Origin: Bacillota bacterium
Lineage (GTDB): Bacteria > Bacillota > Clostridia > Oscillospirales > Acutalibacteraceae
Assembly (NCBI GenBank): GCA_029005175.1
Contig: JAQXFQ010000160.1
Span: forward strand, 1 to 41,190
Reading direction: 5' to 3'
Length of the DNA: 41,190 nt
Shown here piece by piece: positions 22,773 to 31,467 of the stretch. Both the position numbers and the translations under genes were made by a program. Under the pieces are notes generated by a model. It saw only the letters and a program-made list of their open reading frames with translations, searched no databases and was not told the origin of the DNA. The first letter of the stretch is position 1. Each line of letters begins with the position of its first letter.

Positions 22773-24008
22773 ATGTCATCCGTTTCATTGTTAAAATTAA
22801 AGCTTTCTGCATTGTCGGTGTACAACGGTCTGCTTGAATCCGAGCTGATAGACAGCTTCAGCAAGCTGCTAGATTCAATGAATAAATCTCCCGATAAATT
22901 TGCCAAAAGCTGGGGTAAATTTTTCTCGGTACTCAGCGCAAAAGGCTATGCCGATTCATTCAGCGACGCTTTGTTTAACACGGTGATTTATGACGACAAT
23001 ATCTTTACCCGCACAGCCGCAGGCGGTGACATTTCGCCCATACAGTCTCAGACTATGGCGGCAGTGAATAAGGACATTGCCACGCTCAACGAGATTGCTC
23101 AGATTTCGCCTGAAATGCTCATTGAAGCCTATCCACGCAGAGCCGAATTCGGCGAAAATCCATTCGACATCCTGCCGCGCTGGGAATGCGGCTCAAAAGT
23201 TATGACCGCTGAGGAAATGACCGAATATCACGCCTCAAACGGCTGCGGTGAATATGCGCGTTACATAGCCTTCGTGCGCCGCAACGGCAAAAGCATACCT
23301 ATACCCAATCCCGACAGAATATCGCTGGATTCTCTCAAGGGATACGAAAAGGTTCGCCAGCCTGTCGTAGATAACACAATTGCGTTTGTCGAGGGACTTC
23401 CCGCAAACAATTGCCTGCTCTACGGAGACAGAGGCACAGGCAAATCCTCCACCGTCAAGGCTCTGCTCAACGAGTATTACAGCAAGGGACTGCGCCTTAT
23501 TGAGCTGCCCAAAGCTTACCTCAGCGAATATCCCGACATAGTGCAGGAAATCGCAGGACTGCCGCTGAAATTTATCATATTTATAGACGACCTTTCTTTC
23601 CAAGCGGGTGACGAAAGCTACGCCGCGCTCAAGGGCGTATTGGAGGGCGGCATAGCCTCCCGTCCGAGCAACGCGCTGATTTATGCCACAACTAACCGCC
23701 GACATATGCTCAATGAAACCGTATCCGCCCGTCAGGGGGACGAACTTCACGCCGCCGATACCATTCAGGAATCACTCTCTCTGTCAGACCGATTCGGCGT
23801 ACAGGTCACCTTCCTCGCTCCTGCCCGCGCGGATTATTACAGAATCATCCACGCGCTTGCACGGGAGCGCAGATTTAACGTAGATCAGGTTGAGCTGGAA
23901 ATGGCCGCCGAAAAATGGGCACTAAGCAAGGGCGGACGTTCACCGAGAACAGCGGTGCAATTTATAGATTACGCCGAGGGGCGTTTGGCAAGGGGACTGA
24001 ATCTGTGA
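22773..24008 (+). CDS. DUF815 family AAA-type ATP-binding protein
   Basis: The 411-residue protein has a helical N-terminal half and a C-terminal P-loop domain of the DUF815 family: Walker A GDRGTGKSS (218-226), Walker B IIFIDD (268-273), the LKGVLEGG segment, and sensor-like YATTNRRHM. Similarity to AAA+ loader ATPases is clear, but its own substrate is not known. AAAGGAAG lies ahead of the ATG. The stop overlaps the GTG of the next gene (GTGA), so the two are translationally coupled, which links this ATPase to rRNA processing by context only. Confidence 0.9.
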   Translation: MSSVSLLKLKLSALSVYNGLLESELIDSFSKLLDSMNKSPDKFAKSWGKFFSVLSAKGYADSFSDALFNTVIYDDNIFTRTAAGGDISPIQSQTMAAVNKDIATLNEIAQISPEMLIEAYPRRAEFGENPFDILPRWECGSKVMTAEEMTEYHASNGCGEYARYIAFVRRNGKSIPIPNPDRISLDSLKGYEKVRQPVVDNTIAFVEGLPANNCLLYGDRGTGKSSTVKALLNEYYSKGLRLIELPKAYLSEYPDIVQEIAGLPLKFIIFIDDLSFQAGDESYAALKGVLEGGIASRPSNALIYATTNRRHMLNETVSARQGDELHAADTIQESLSLSDRFGVQVTFLAPARADYYRIIHALARERRFNVDQVELEMAAEKWALSKGGRSPRTAVQFIDYAEGRLARGLNL

Positions 24009-24442
24009 GTGAAAACAATTTTGAAACAAACAACAGAATACTGAAAATTCCCTGCAATCCGAGGGAATGCGGCAGTGATGTACTGGCGTTTGTAGGCGAC
24101 GGCGTGTTTGGCATGCTTGTGAGGGAATACCTCGCATGCAGCAGCCGTGTGCATGCAAATGAACTGCACAGCCGCGCGGTTGCTATGGTGCGATGTGAGG
24201 CTCAGGCGGAATACATGACCCGGCTTCTCCCCCACCTTACCGAGGAGGAAGAAGGCGTATTCCGCAGAGGGCGCAATCACCACACCGCTCACACTCCGCG
24301 CAAGTCGGTCGCGGCATACCGCACCGCTACGGGACTTGAGGCACTCTTCGGCTATCTTTACTTAGCCGGCAGAATTGAGCGCATACGCGAACTTTTTGCC
24401 TATTGCATTGAGAATCCGTCGGAATATTCAGAGGAAAATTAA
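24005..24442 (+). CDS. mrnC: Mini-ribonuclease III
   Basis: Mini-III is an RNase III catalytic domain without the dsRNA-binding domain; in Bacillus it matures 23S rRNA. The 145-residue product has the core: SDVLAFVGDGVFGMLVREYL with catalytic Asp32, then GRNHHTAHTPRKSVAAYRTATGLEALFGYLYLAG with Glu112, and the usual Arg/Asn-His segment. The GTG at 24005 is chosen: it overlaps the DUF815 stop as GTGA and has AGGGGA about 8 nt upstream. The frame continues further upstream only as an overlap inside DUF815. Confidence 0.9.
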   Translation: MSENNFETNNRILKIPCNPRECGSDVLAFVGDGVFGMLVREYLACSSRVHANELHSRAVAMVRCEAQAEYMTRLLPHLTEEEEGVFRRGRNHHTAHTPRKSVAAYRTATGLEALFGYLYLAGRIERIRELFAYCIENPSEYSEEN

Positions 24443-24455
24443 CTGATATATCAAA

Positions 24456-24497
24456 AAACACGGCGCACTTTCCGCTTGAGAAAAATGCGCCGTGTTT
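24456..24497. terminator. Bidirectional intrinsic terminator
   Basis: AAACACGGCGCA and TGCGCCGTGTTT form a 12-bp perfect stem. On the minus strand it is followed by six Ts, so it suits the leftward Asn/Gln-rich gene as well as mrnC. Confidence 0.85.
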
Positions 24498-24525
24498 GAC
24501 AAAACGATATTATGCCTTGCCTGAA

Positions 24526-24717
24526 TTAGAAATTATTGCGGTTGTTCTGACAATTATTCTGATTGTTTTTGTTCTGACCGTTGTTCTGATTATTCTTGTT
24601 CTGGCTGTTGTTCTGATTGTTCTTGTTCTGGCTGTTGTTCTGATTGTTCTTGTTCTGGCTGTTGTTCTGATTGTTTTTGTTCTGGTTATTGTTCTGGTTG
24701 TTATTAAAGTTTGACAT
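24526..24717 (-). CDS. Asn/Gln-rich small repeat protein
   Basis: A near-perfect AAGGAGG lies about 8 nt before the ATG at 24717, and a terminator follows the stop, so this low-complexity frame is probably real. The 63-residue product is almost all Asn, Gln, Lys and Ser: MSNFNNNQNNNQNK, then four or so copies of a 9-residue unit (NNQNNSQNK), ending CQNNRNNF. There is no signal peptide or membrane segment. Similar N/Q-rich small proteins occur in clostridia, some near spore functions, but no family can be assigned. The in-frame ATG at 24801 lacks a ribosome site and is rejected. Confidence 0.65.
   Translation of the reverse strand: MSNFNNNQNNNQNKNNQNNSQNKNNQNNSQNKNNQNNSQNKNNQNNGQNKNNQNNCQNNRNNF
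24545..24690. repeat. 27-bp tandem repeats
   Basis: TTGTTCTGGCTGTTGTTCTGATTG-type units repeat about five times (plus-strand view), with near-identical copies in the middle. They encode the NNQNNSQNK repeat of the minus-strand gene. Confidence 0.85.
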
Positions 24718-24794
24718 ATTAATACAACCTCCTTTCCGATAGTTATTGTTGCCGCAAAAAAATTTTTTATTCAATTTTGTAAATCTTTTAATGT

Positions 24795-25017
24795 AAATCA
24801 TAATTTATCTGCGTGACGTCCACTCGCAAATCTTCGATTTTCTCGTTAGTTTTTTATGAGCTTCGCATTTTTCCTATTGCAAGTTTTTCTTGCACTTTAG
24901 CTTTGTGGTGGCTTTGCCCCCACACCCCCACAATGGGCGCTGCCCCTTGACCCCGCCAAGAGGACCAGTCCCCTTGGATTCCCGGCGTTGCGTACTCTAT
25001 GATAAATTATAATTTAT
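24795..25017. mobile_element. MITE-like element, copy 1
   Basis: It is bounded by AAATCATAATTTAT and ATAAATTATAATTTAT, near-perfect terminal inverted repeats. The interior has a GC-rich core (GGCTTTGCCCCCACACCCCC, then AATGGGCGCTGCCCCTTGAC) shared with copies at 32043-32295 and 40904-41136. There is no transposase. Open frames across it are not genes. Confidence 0.85.
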
Positions 25018-25036
25018 TGATTCCACCCAAAAACCA

Positions 25037-25072
25037 AAAACCCCTGCGAATTTTTACGTCCGCAAGGGTTTT
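25037..25072 (-). terminator. Intrinsic terminator downstream of htrA
   Basis: AAAACCCCTGCG pairs with CGCAAGGGTTTT. On the minus strand the stem runs into TTTTTGG. It lies 190 bp past the protease stop, with no gene between. Confidence 0.75.
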
Positions 25073-25262
25073 CGTTTGTTTTGCTATTTATTTTTGAGGA
25101 GGAGAGATGTAGTCAAAATTTAATATCATCAAATAACCTGCCTGATGATTACGATATAATGATATACCATAATTGTGATACAATCATTAATTAAATTTTA
25201 CAAAATTAATAACTTTATGCACAAATTATTGAAACATTTTACTACATCTTTAATAATACTCA
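25073..25262. other. AT-rich 3' region of htrA, nothing else seen
   Basis: No frame, promoter or hairpin stands out between the protease stop and the terminator. It would form a long 3' untranslated end. Confidence 0.5.
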
Positions 25263-26642
25263 TCAACCCTTATATTCGGTCAGCGTTATCTCCACCTCGT
25301 AATCCCTGCCGTTTCTTCTGATTACCATAGTAACCTTGTCGCCCACCGTACAATTCTTTATAGCAGAGGCGAGATCGCTGTCCGTGTTGATTTCAGTGCC
25401 GTTAAAGGATACTATTTTATCACCTGATTTCAAGCCTGCGCTAGCCGCGTCCGAACCCTGCTCCACCTTTGAAATATACAGTCCTGTTTCGTCCACTCCG
25501 TACATCCACGCAGTCTGTGCGTTGCTGACGCTTACAACTGAAACGCCAAGGCTCACTCTTCCCTTTACATAGCCGTATTCCATGAGGTCGGCAATAACTG
25601 TCTTTACTGTGTTAATCGGAATGGCAAAGCCAAGTCCCTCAATATCCGAGCCGCTGGATTTCGCGTTTACTATGCCGATAAGATTGCCCTTGTCGTCAAA
25701 CAAACCGCCGCCCGAATTGCCCGGGTTGATAGCTGCGCTTGTCTGAAGCAGATTCATAGTTTCGCCGTCAATTTCCACCTCTCTGTCAAGTGCGCTTACA
25801 ATGCCGCTTGTCACTGTTCCACCAAGCTGACCAAGTGGGTTGCCTATCGCAATGGCGGTTTGTCCCACGATAAGATTATCAGAATTACCCAATACGGCAG
25901 GTGTAAGCCCCGAGGCGTCGATTTTCAGCACAGCAAGGTCGGTTTTTGAATCATCACCCACGACCTCAGCGGTGTAGCTCTTTCCGTTTTTGAGCGTTAC
26001 GGAAATTGTTCTTGCTCCGCTGATTACATGGTGATTTGTAACTATATATCCGTCAGTCGTGACGATAACACCGCTGCCTGCACCTTCGGAAATATACTGC
26101 CCCATGTAATGGTTCGTCGAAACAGATTCGGTAGTGATTTCAACTACGGAATCCGCAACGGCACCTGCCACGTCAGCTACTGAATACGCGCTCTGGCTGC
26201 TGTCGCTTGATGTGCGGTCAATAGCCTGAAATATGACCTTGCTGCCGTCCTCTGTCTGCACTATCGTTTCACCTGTGCTGCCGAATTTCGCTCCGATAAA
26301 CCCACCGCTGATTCCTATAATAGCTGCCGCCGCCACTGATACAATTACTGTGGGAAGGTTTATACCGCTCATAAAGGATTTTTTCTTCTGACCGCCGTAG
26401 TTTCCGCCCTGATGCGGCTGTGTGTAATGAGGCGGCGGCTGTGTGTAATGAGGCGGCGTCTGGGTATATTGTGGCTGCGGTGCGGGATTTCCCTGCGGCA
26501 CATACTGCTGATTGTACTGTCTGTACGAGGTTTGAGCCTGCCTGCCGGCATTGTCGCTCTGATTAGGCACAGGATTGTTTGCGCCTCCGAAGCTGTAAGT
26601 TCCGTCGCTGTGAAAGCCGTTGTTGTTATTGTATTCACTCAT
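25263..26642 (-). CDS. htrA: HtrA/DegP-like serine protease with PDZ domain
   Basis: The 459-residue protein has a cytoplasmic, Asn/Gln/Pro-rich N-terminus with repeated PPHYTQ (about 57-77), one membrane segment (about 97-116), a trypsin-like domain and a C-terminal PDZ domain (about 360-455). The catalytic triad is visible: His205 in TNHHVIS, Asp235 in TDLAVLK, Ser310 in NPGNSGGG. It acts outside the membrane on misfolded or secreted proteins. The ATG at 26642 is chosen because AGAGGAG lies about 10 nt before it; the frame opens at a TTG 9 nt earlier. Single gene. Confidence 0.95.
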   Translation of the reverse strand: MSEYNNNNGFHSDGTYSFGGANNPVPNQSDNAGRQAQTSYRQYNQQYVPQGNPAPQPQYTQTPPHYTQPPPHYTQPHQGGNYGGQKKKSFMSGINLPTVIVSVAAAAIIGISGGFIGAKFGSTGETIVQTEDGSKVIFQAIDRTSSDSSQSAYSVADVAGAVADSVVEITTESVSTNHYMGQYISEGAGSGVIVTTDGYIVTNHHVISGARTISVTLKNGKSYTAEVVGDDSKTDLAVLKIDASGLTPAVLGNSDNLIVGQTAIAIGNPLGQLGGTVTSGIVSALDREVEIDGETMNLLQTSAAINPGNSGGGLFDDKGNLIGIVNAKSSGSDIEGLGFAIPINTVKTVIADLMEYGYVKGRVSLGVSVVSVSNAQTAWMYGVDETGLYISKVEQGSDAASAGLKSGDKIVSFNGTEINTDSDLASAIKNCTVGDKVTMVIRRNGRDYEVEITLTEYKG

Positions 26643-26972
26643 AAAAATCAATCTCCTCTGTGTTTTTATTTGGATTTCATTAAGCGTTTCCTTAATTCAC
26701 CATTCGGGTGGAACAGATGATTTTTCCTTCATCGTCTGTAATTATATTCCCGCACCGTGATACAAAATTGATTGGATTGAGATTATATTTTGTTTTAAAT
26801 GTTATGTTTATGTGATGATGATAAAATTAGTTTTTTTGATGATGTTCTTATTTTATACATATTTTAGTGATAAAATTAATTTAATTCATTTATTTTTTTA
26901 TCCATCTGCCTTGTCGGCAGTTTATGTTATAAATTAAAAGTATATACAACGTATTGAGAGGTTTTAAATCAA
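26643..26972. other. 330-bp divergent intergenic region
   Basis: It lies between the leftward htrA and rightward yibE/F and must hold both promoters, but no convincing TTGACA/TATAAT pair was found. A small hairpin (ACAGATGA/TCATCGTCTGT, about 26711-26737) is present. The rest is AT-rich. Confidence 0.45.
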
Positions 26973-28445
26973 ATGAAAGAATTTTTGAAAAAAAACAAAA
27001 AAGCTGTAATTACATACGGCGGCGTACTTGCCGTTATTCTGGCGGTTGGATTAATTTGGCTTTGTTGGGATAAATCCGTAGGCACGGCGGATTACACTCA
27101 GGGCGACAATCAGGAAAGCGTTTCTCAGACTGACAGCTACGCCGTATCAGCCTCAGATTTATCAATGGACGATTTAGTGATAGAGCGCGTTGTCGTTACC
27201 CGGCTGATTGACATAATCGAAGGTACAGACGACTGGGGCGGTGAAACGATAGTTCAGCGCACCCAGATATTCATGGTAAAAATTCTGACAGGGCAGTATA
27301 AAGGGCAGGAAGCTGCTATGACTCTCGACCTCACCGACATCACAGGCACAGGCAAGGGGGTAATTGTAGCAAAAGTCGGCGACCATCTCAGAGGATACTT
27401 TGAGGTCGACCCGAATACCGGCGCACTCAGCGGAACATGCACAGGATTCCAGCGAGATATTCCGCTCGCATGGCTTGCAGTCGTTTTTATTATAATGCTC
27501 ACACTGTTCTTTGGACGCAAAGGAATTAAATCATTTGCCGCGCTGATGATCACCTGCGTTATATTGATATTCGGCATGATACCTTTGGTATATTACGGGA
27601 TGAACCCGGTACTGGCTGTGGCAATATTCGGATTCGCCACCATCATCGTCACACTTCTTATGGTATACGGTCCCTCGGTTTCATCACTTGCTGCGGGATG
27701 CGGCGCAATCGGAGGTGTTCTTACCGCCGCCGTGATTTCTTATGTTATGAAAGAAATTATATGGATAACAGGCACTGTTGACGAAGATTCGATAAGCCTG
27801 CTCTACACCGACAACGGTATGAGGCTTGATGTATCCTCAATTTTATTCGCCGCTATAGTCATAGGCAGCTTAGGCGGAACTATCGACGTAAGCGTATCTA
27901 TCGCCTCATCGCTTGAGGAACTGAAAGAAAAAATGGGCAATAACATCACAGGCTGGGAACTCGCCCGCTCGGGCATGTCAATAGGTCGCAGCATAATGGG
28001 GGCGTCGCTCAACACTATGATTCTGGCATATGTCGGCAGCTCTTTCCAGCTTCTTATGCTCTTTATAGCCTATAATATGTCCATTGCAGACGTTATAAAC
28101 CATGAATTGATCGCGCTTGAGCTGCTTCGTTCTCTTGCCGGCTGCTTCGGTCTGCTGATGACTGTTCCCATCACCTCATTAGTGTCGGCATATTTCAACA
28201 GCAAGGGCAACATGGGCTCGCTGGATATACGCAAATTGGGAATAGTAGATAAATCAATAAAGCTGTATGGCAGGATAAAGAAAATCTGGCAGCGCTCCTT
28301 AGACGAAGCCGCTGAACGCGCCAAGAATAAGGAAGATAATTCCGAACCGCCGGTGCAAAATTTATTTGAACGCGCCAAGGAGCATTATAACGAAATTGAA
28401 AATATAGACAGCGATACAGAAGACAATTCGGAGGACGACAAATGA
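26973..28445 (+). CDS. YibE/F family membrane protein
   Basis: The 490-residue protein has an N-terminal membrane segment (about 10-30), an outer domain of about 120 residues (IEGTDDWGGETIVQRTQIFMVKILTGQYKGQE, the YibE part), then seven or so membrane segments with the family motif MSIGRSIMGASLNTMILAYVGSS and a charged cytoplasmic tail. YibE/F proteins are transporters or channels of uncertain substrate. GAGAGG lies ahead of the ATG. The stop overlaps the next gene by ATGA, so they are coupled. Confidence 0.88.
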   Translation: MKEFLKKNKKAVITYGGVLAVILAVGLIWLCWDKSVGTADYTQGDNQESVSQTDSYAVSASDLSMDDLVIERVVVTRLIDIIEGTDDWGGETIVQRTQIFMVKILTGQYKGQEAAMTLDLTDITGTGKGVIVAKVGDHLRGYFEVDPNTGALSGTCTGFQRDIPLAWLAVVFIIMLTLFFGRKGIKSFAALMITCVILIFGMIPLVYYGMNPVLAVAIFGFATIIVTLLMVYGPSVSSLAAGCGAIGGVLTAAVISYVMKEIIWITGTVDEDSISLLYTDNGMRLDVSSILFAAIVIGSLGGTIDVSVSIASSLEELKEKMGNNITGWELARSGMSIGRSIMGASLNTMILAYVGSSFQLLMLFIAYNMSIADVINHELIALELLRSLAGCFGLLMTVPITSLVSAYFNSKGNMGSLDIRKLGIVDKSIKLYGRIKKIWQRSLDEAAERAKNKEDNSEPPVQNLFERAKEHYNEIENIDSDTEDNSEDDK

Positions 28446-29020
28446 GTTCATTTTTCGCCATACTCTCGAGAATGAAATACATTGACCGCTGGGCGTTGAT
28501 GCGCAACACGGAAAGCGAAAATCTTAGCGAGCATTCGCTCGACACCGCTATAATCGCGCACGCACTGGCAGTGATGCGAAACAGGCGTTTCGGCGGCAAT
28601 GTAAACCCCGAACGCGCCGCACTGCTGGCGATGTTTCACGACGTTCCCGAAGTGATAACGGGCGACATGCCCACACCGGTAAAATATTTCAGCAGCGAGA
28701 TACGCAGCGCATATGCCGAGGTAGAAGCCGCCGCAGAGCAGCGATTGATAGACATGCTGCCCGAGGATATACGTCAGGATTATGCGCCGCTGATTTCCCA
28801 CACGGAGGAGGACGCAGAGCTGCTGTCAATAGTCAAATGCGCCGACAAGCTGAGCGCGCTCATCAAATGCATTGAAGAAGAAAAAGCAGGCAATGCGGAA
28901 TTCTCAGCGGCTCGCGCGGCTACTGAGCAGGCGATTCGCAATATGAATATTCCCGAGGGAATTGAATTTCTCGAAAAATTCATTCCGCCGTTTTCGCTTC
29001 CGCTGGATGAATTACAGTAA
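28442..29020 (+). CDS. yfbR: YfbR-like 5'-deoxynucleotidase (HD domain)
   Basis: YfbR removes phosphate from deoxynucleoside 5'-monophosphates. The 192-residue protein has the family order: RMKYIDRWALM with the conserved R-W pair (Arg16, Trp17), SEHS (His31), FHDVPE (His66, Asp67, Glu70), GDMPTPVK (Asp75, the substrate loop) and KCADKLSAL (Asp135). All metal ligands are present. It overlaps yibE/F by 4 nt (ATGA) and ends at a bidirectional terminator. The pairing with a YibE/F transporter may be only transcriptional. Confidence 0.93.
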   Translation: MSSFFAILSRMKYIDRWALMRNTESENLSEHSLDTAIIAHALAVMRNRRFGGNVNPERAALLAMFHDVPEVITGDMPTPVKYFSSEIRSAYAEVEAAAEQRLIDMLPEDIRQDYAPLISHTEEDAELLSIVKCADKLSALIKCIEEEKAGNAEFSAARAATEQAIRNMNIPEGIEFLEKFIPPFSLPLDELQ

Positions 29021-29022
29021 AT

Positions 29023-29064
29023 AAAAAAGATGCCGCAGTCATAGCTGATTGCAGCATCTTTTTT
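29023..29064. terminator. Bidirectional intrinsic terminator
   Basis: AAAAAAGATGCCGCA pairs with TGCAGCATCTTTTTT around an 11-nt loop, between the convergent yfbR and sigma-operon genes. Confidence 0.85.
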
Positions 29065-29069
29065 GGTTT

Positions 29070-29780
29070 CTACTTATTTTTAGTATCATCAGGCAGTCTG
29101 TATTTTTGCAGCGCATCCACATTTGACGCGTTAAGCAGCTCATATACAGGCACATTGTCAAAATAATCAACGTCATTAGAGAACGAATAATAATCTATCC
29201 TATACCCCATCACTTTCAAATCTTCCGCCATTTTTTTCATCCTATCCAAGCCTTTTTGGGAATTTTCCTTTAATGACCCGTAAATATACGTTTCCATCGG
29301 CATGTTTTTGACGTCAAACTTCATATCAAGATAAAGCCTGCTGCGGTCAACTTCCTTATCACCTATAACAGTGGCAAATCCGAATTCCTGTTCATCCTCG
29401 TCAAAATAGCTGTCTATCAGCGGTTTCAGTGACTTGTGTAAACCGTCGTCCAAACGATAGATAGTATTGCCAAAGTTTTTCACTGCTTCCTCATAATCAT
29501 CGGTAATGCTTCCGTTACTGCCGTATGTCGCATTAAACGAGCCGTCCTCTATGTCGGGATCGGTGATTTTGCAATAATACTCGCCGAATTTAAAGTTGTA
29601 TCCGGCGTCCCCCACCTCATAATCATCATTAGGATACGCCTCATCAATATATTTTTCAATCTGATTTTTGGCGTACATAGCAGAAAATATATTTCCGCAA
29701 AAGCTGTTGTAAACCCACAGTATGCCTGCAATCAGCAGAACGGCGGTCACAGCCGCAGTAATTTTCAGTGCTTTTTTCAT
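29070..29780 (-). CDS. Membrane-anchored extracellular protein of the ECF sigma operon, unknown
   Basis: A 236-residue protein with one N-terminal membrane segment (about 6-24) and an acidic outer domain rich in Tyr and Asp (YPNDDYEVGDAGYNFKFGEYY). No family is recognised. AGGAG lies upstream of two in-frame ATGs (29786 and 29780), and the second has the better spacing. The gene overlaps no other, but starts 14 nt past the anti-sigma stop, so it is the third gene of the sigma/anti-sigma operon. In such operons the third gene is often a target or a co-sensor, which is context only. Confidence 0.7.
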   Translation of the reverse strand: MKKALKITAAVTAVLLIAGILWVYNSFCGNIFSAMYAKNQIEKYIDEAYPNDDYEVGDAGYNFKFGEYYCKITDPDIEDGSFNATYGSNGSITDDYEEAVKNFGNTIYRLDDGLHKSLKPLIDSYFDEDEQEFGFATVIGDKEVDRSRLYLDMKFDVKNMPMETYIYGSLKENSQKGLDRMKKMAEDLKVMGYRIDYYSFSNDVDYFDNVPVYELLNASNVDALQKYRLPDDTKNK

Positions 29781-29793
29781 TATCATAACTCTC

Positions 29794-30321
29794 CTATTTT
29801 TTATTTTTGCCAAACGCAAATTTCAACAGTGCCGCAATCGCCACACCCACCAAAACCAGCAAACCGTAAATCACGCCGAACCACGCCATTCCTGATTCAC
29901 ACTCCAAAAATCCCCGCAGAGCGGTTATTATAAACACTATCACCGCCATAGCCGCGCCCTTTGACTTGAAGCATATATATGAAAGCGCGCCGACTATCGG
30001 CATTATGAGAAAATTCTGAAATATGAATTCAGTCCCTGTAAACAGCACGCCGGACATTGCTCCGAGCATCATTATCAGGCAAACAAACACTATATACCGT
30101 CTGCGGATATACGCAAGGATTTTTTTATCATCAGGCTGTTGTATTTCGGCGGATTTATGCGGCATATCGCTTGATTCAAGCATTTGCCTGCACTCCTGAC
30201 AATGCTCTGTATGCATGCTGACCAGCCGCTCACTGTCGGGTGAGGCAACGCCGTCGCACACCAGCGGAATCAAATCCCGCACTACTTCACATGTGATGAT
30301 TTCATTCTGAAATTCATCCAT
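29794..30321 (-). CDS. Anti-sigma factor with zinc-finger (zf-HC2) domain
   Basis: The 175-residue protein has the zinc anti-sigma motif H-x3-C-x2-C at His37, Cys41 and Cys44 (HTEHCQECR) after an N-terminal helix (CEVVRDLIPLVCDGV). Three or four hydrophobic segments in the C-terminal half anchor it in the membrane. It would hold the sigma factor encoded just upstream at the membrane until an envelope or redox signal releases it. Its ATG overlaps the sigma stop by 8 nt, giving matched expression. Confidence 0.88.
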   Translation of the reverse strand: MDEFQNEIITCEVVRDLIPLVCDGVASPDSERLVSMHTEHCQECRQMLESSDMPHKSAEIQQPDDKKILAYIRRRYIVFVCLIMMLGAMSGVLFTGTEFIFQNFLIMPIVGALSYICFKSKGAAMAVIVFIITALRGFLECESGMAWFGVIYGLLVLVGVAIAALLKFAFGKNKK

Positions 30322-30802
30322 TATCGTAACCGTCCTTTCTAAGTTCTTTTTGCAAAAACATCCTTACCCTGTGTTCCACCACACGGGCGGAATTTTCCGA
30401 TATTCCCAGCCTGTCGCCTATCTCCCTGAAAGAATATCCCTGAAGCCGCAGATTAAATATATTGCGGCTGCGCTCGTCCTTTTGCTCCAGCAGCTCACTG
30501 ACCCGCTGTGAAATAAGAGTGTCGTTCTCAATGTCGGACTGTGAGCAAATCTGATTTAACACACAATCCTCAATTGATACGAATTTTTTGCTCTTTTGCA
30601 AATGCTGCAGAAAGCAATGCCGGGCTATCGAAAAAAGCCATGTTTTCACACTTGATTCACCGCGAAAGGATGAAATACCAATGAACGCGCGGAAAAATGT
30701 ATCGGCGAGCAGTTCTTCTGACAAATCCCGGGAATTTGTCAGACCACATAGGTAATTGAAAACCTCCTGCTTATATGCGCCGTAAATTTCTTCAAAATCC
30801 AT
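30314..30802 (-). CDS. ECF-type RNA polymerase sigma factor
   Basis: The 162-residue protein has region 2 (about 1-75: YKQEVFNYLCGLTNSRDLSEELLADTFFRAF, then SVKTWLFSIARHCFLQ) and region 4 (about 105-155: RNIFNLRLQGYSFREIGDRLGISENSARVVEHRVR), the two-domain ECF layout. The ATG at 30802 is chosen, since an upstream ATG (30814) directly abuts GGGAG. It is first in the operon sigma, zinc anti-sigma, membrane protein. The promoter could not be read with confidence. It probably controls its own operon. Confidence 0.92.
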   Translation of the reverse strand: MDFEEIYGAYKQEVFNYLCGLTNSRDLSEELLADTFFRAFIGISSFRGESSVKTWLFSIARHCFLQHLQKSKKFVSIEDCVLNQICSQSDIENDTLISQRVSELLEQKDERSRNIFNLRLQGYSFREIGDRLGISENSARVVEHRVRMFLQKELRKDGYDNG

Positions 30803-30902
30803 TGTTATTTTCATCTCCCTTCCCGATTACATTGAATTAGTCATTTTAAAATTGCTTTTGTTACAGCAACCTGAAAAAAATTTGATGTTTTTTTAAAAAA
30901 CA

Positions 30903-30941
30903 AACCTGCCGAAAGATGCATGCTTTGCACTCCGGCAGGTT
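30903..30941 (-). terminator. Intrinsic terminator of the PH-domain/lipoprotein unit
   Basis: AACCTGCCG pairs with CGGCAGGTT; the inner part (AAGATGCATGCTTT) is partly self-complementary. On the minus strand a run GTTTTTT follows. Confidence 0.8.
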
Positions 30942-30959
30942 ATTGAAAATTTTTAATTT

Positions 30960-31448
30960 TTAATCGTCAGATAATTTTGCGTCACATTCTTCAATTGCCG
31001 ATTCAGGCACGCTGTCCAATACAGCTTCTTTGAGCGATGTAAAGCTGTCTTCCGCGGGATTTAATCCACCTGATTTTCGGCTTGTGCCGTCGGCATAAGC
31101 TGTGATGTAGTCAAACGCGCCATTCTCGCCGCCTGTGCTGACATCTTCATCCAATTCCATAAAATTCACGCGGGCTATAACATTCTGTATCGACTTAACG
31201 CTGCTTTTATCAATTTCAAATTCAACAGAAGCCTGTTTGCCTGATGGTGTTATTTTCTCATAAACACACTTGCCGCTGTTGAATACAGATATATTTACAA
31301 TAGCCTCATCAGATTCTTCCAGATAAGGTACATACTGATAGCAGACAAGTATGTCGTCAGTAAATCGCAGATGATTTTTGGAACTGCATCCGCATAGAAT
31401 CATAGAAAGTGAAACTAAAATCACCAACGCAAAGGATAATTTTTTCAT
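30960..31448 (-). CDS. Small lipoprotein of unknown function
   Basis: Starting at ATG 31448 the 162-residue product has a classical lipoprotein signal (KKLSFALVILVSLSMILCGC, Cys at about 20), so the frame upstream of that point is not needed. An alternative ATG at 31478 has a better ribosome site (GGAG about 12 nt upstream, inside the preceding gene), which would add ten residues before the signal. The mature part has no recognised domain; a GGENGAFDYITAYADGTSRK segment is notable. It follows the PH-domain gene closely and is probably co-transcribed. Confidence 0.7.
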   Translation of the reverse strand: MKKLSFALVILVSLSMILCGCSSKNHLRFTDDILVCYQYVPYLEESDEAIVNISVFNSGKCVYEKITPSGKQASVEFEIDKSSVKSIQNVIARVNFMELDEDVSTGGENGAFDYITAYADGTSRKSGGLNPAEDSFTSLKEAVLDSVPESAIEECDAKLSDD

Positions 31449-31467
31449 TAAACTTGCTCGGACAAAA

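Noticed and set aside
24496-24714. 72-codon plus-strand hydrophobic frame opposite the Asn/Gln-rich gene
   Set aside because: It is the complement of the 27-bp repeats; the minus strand has the strong ribosome site.
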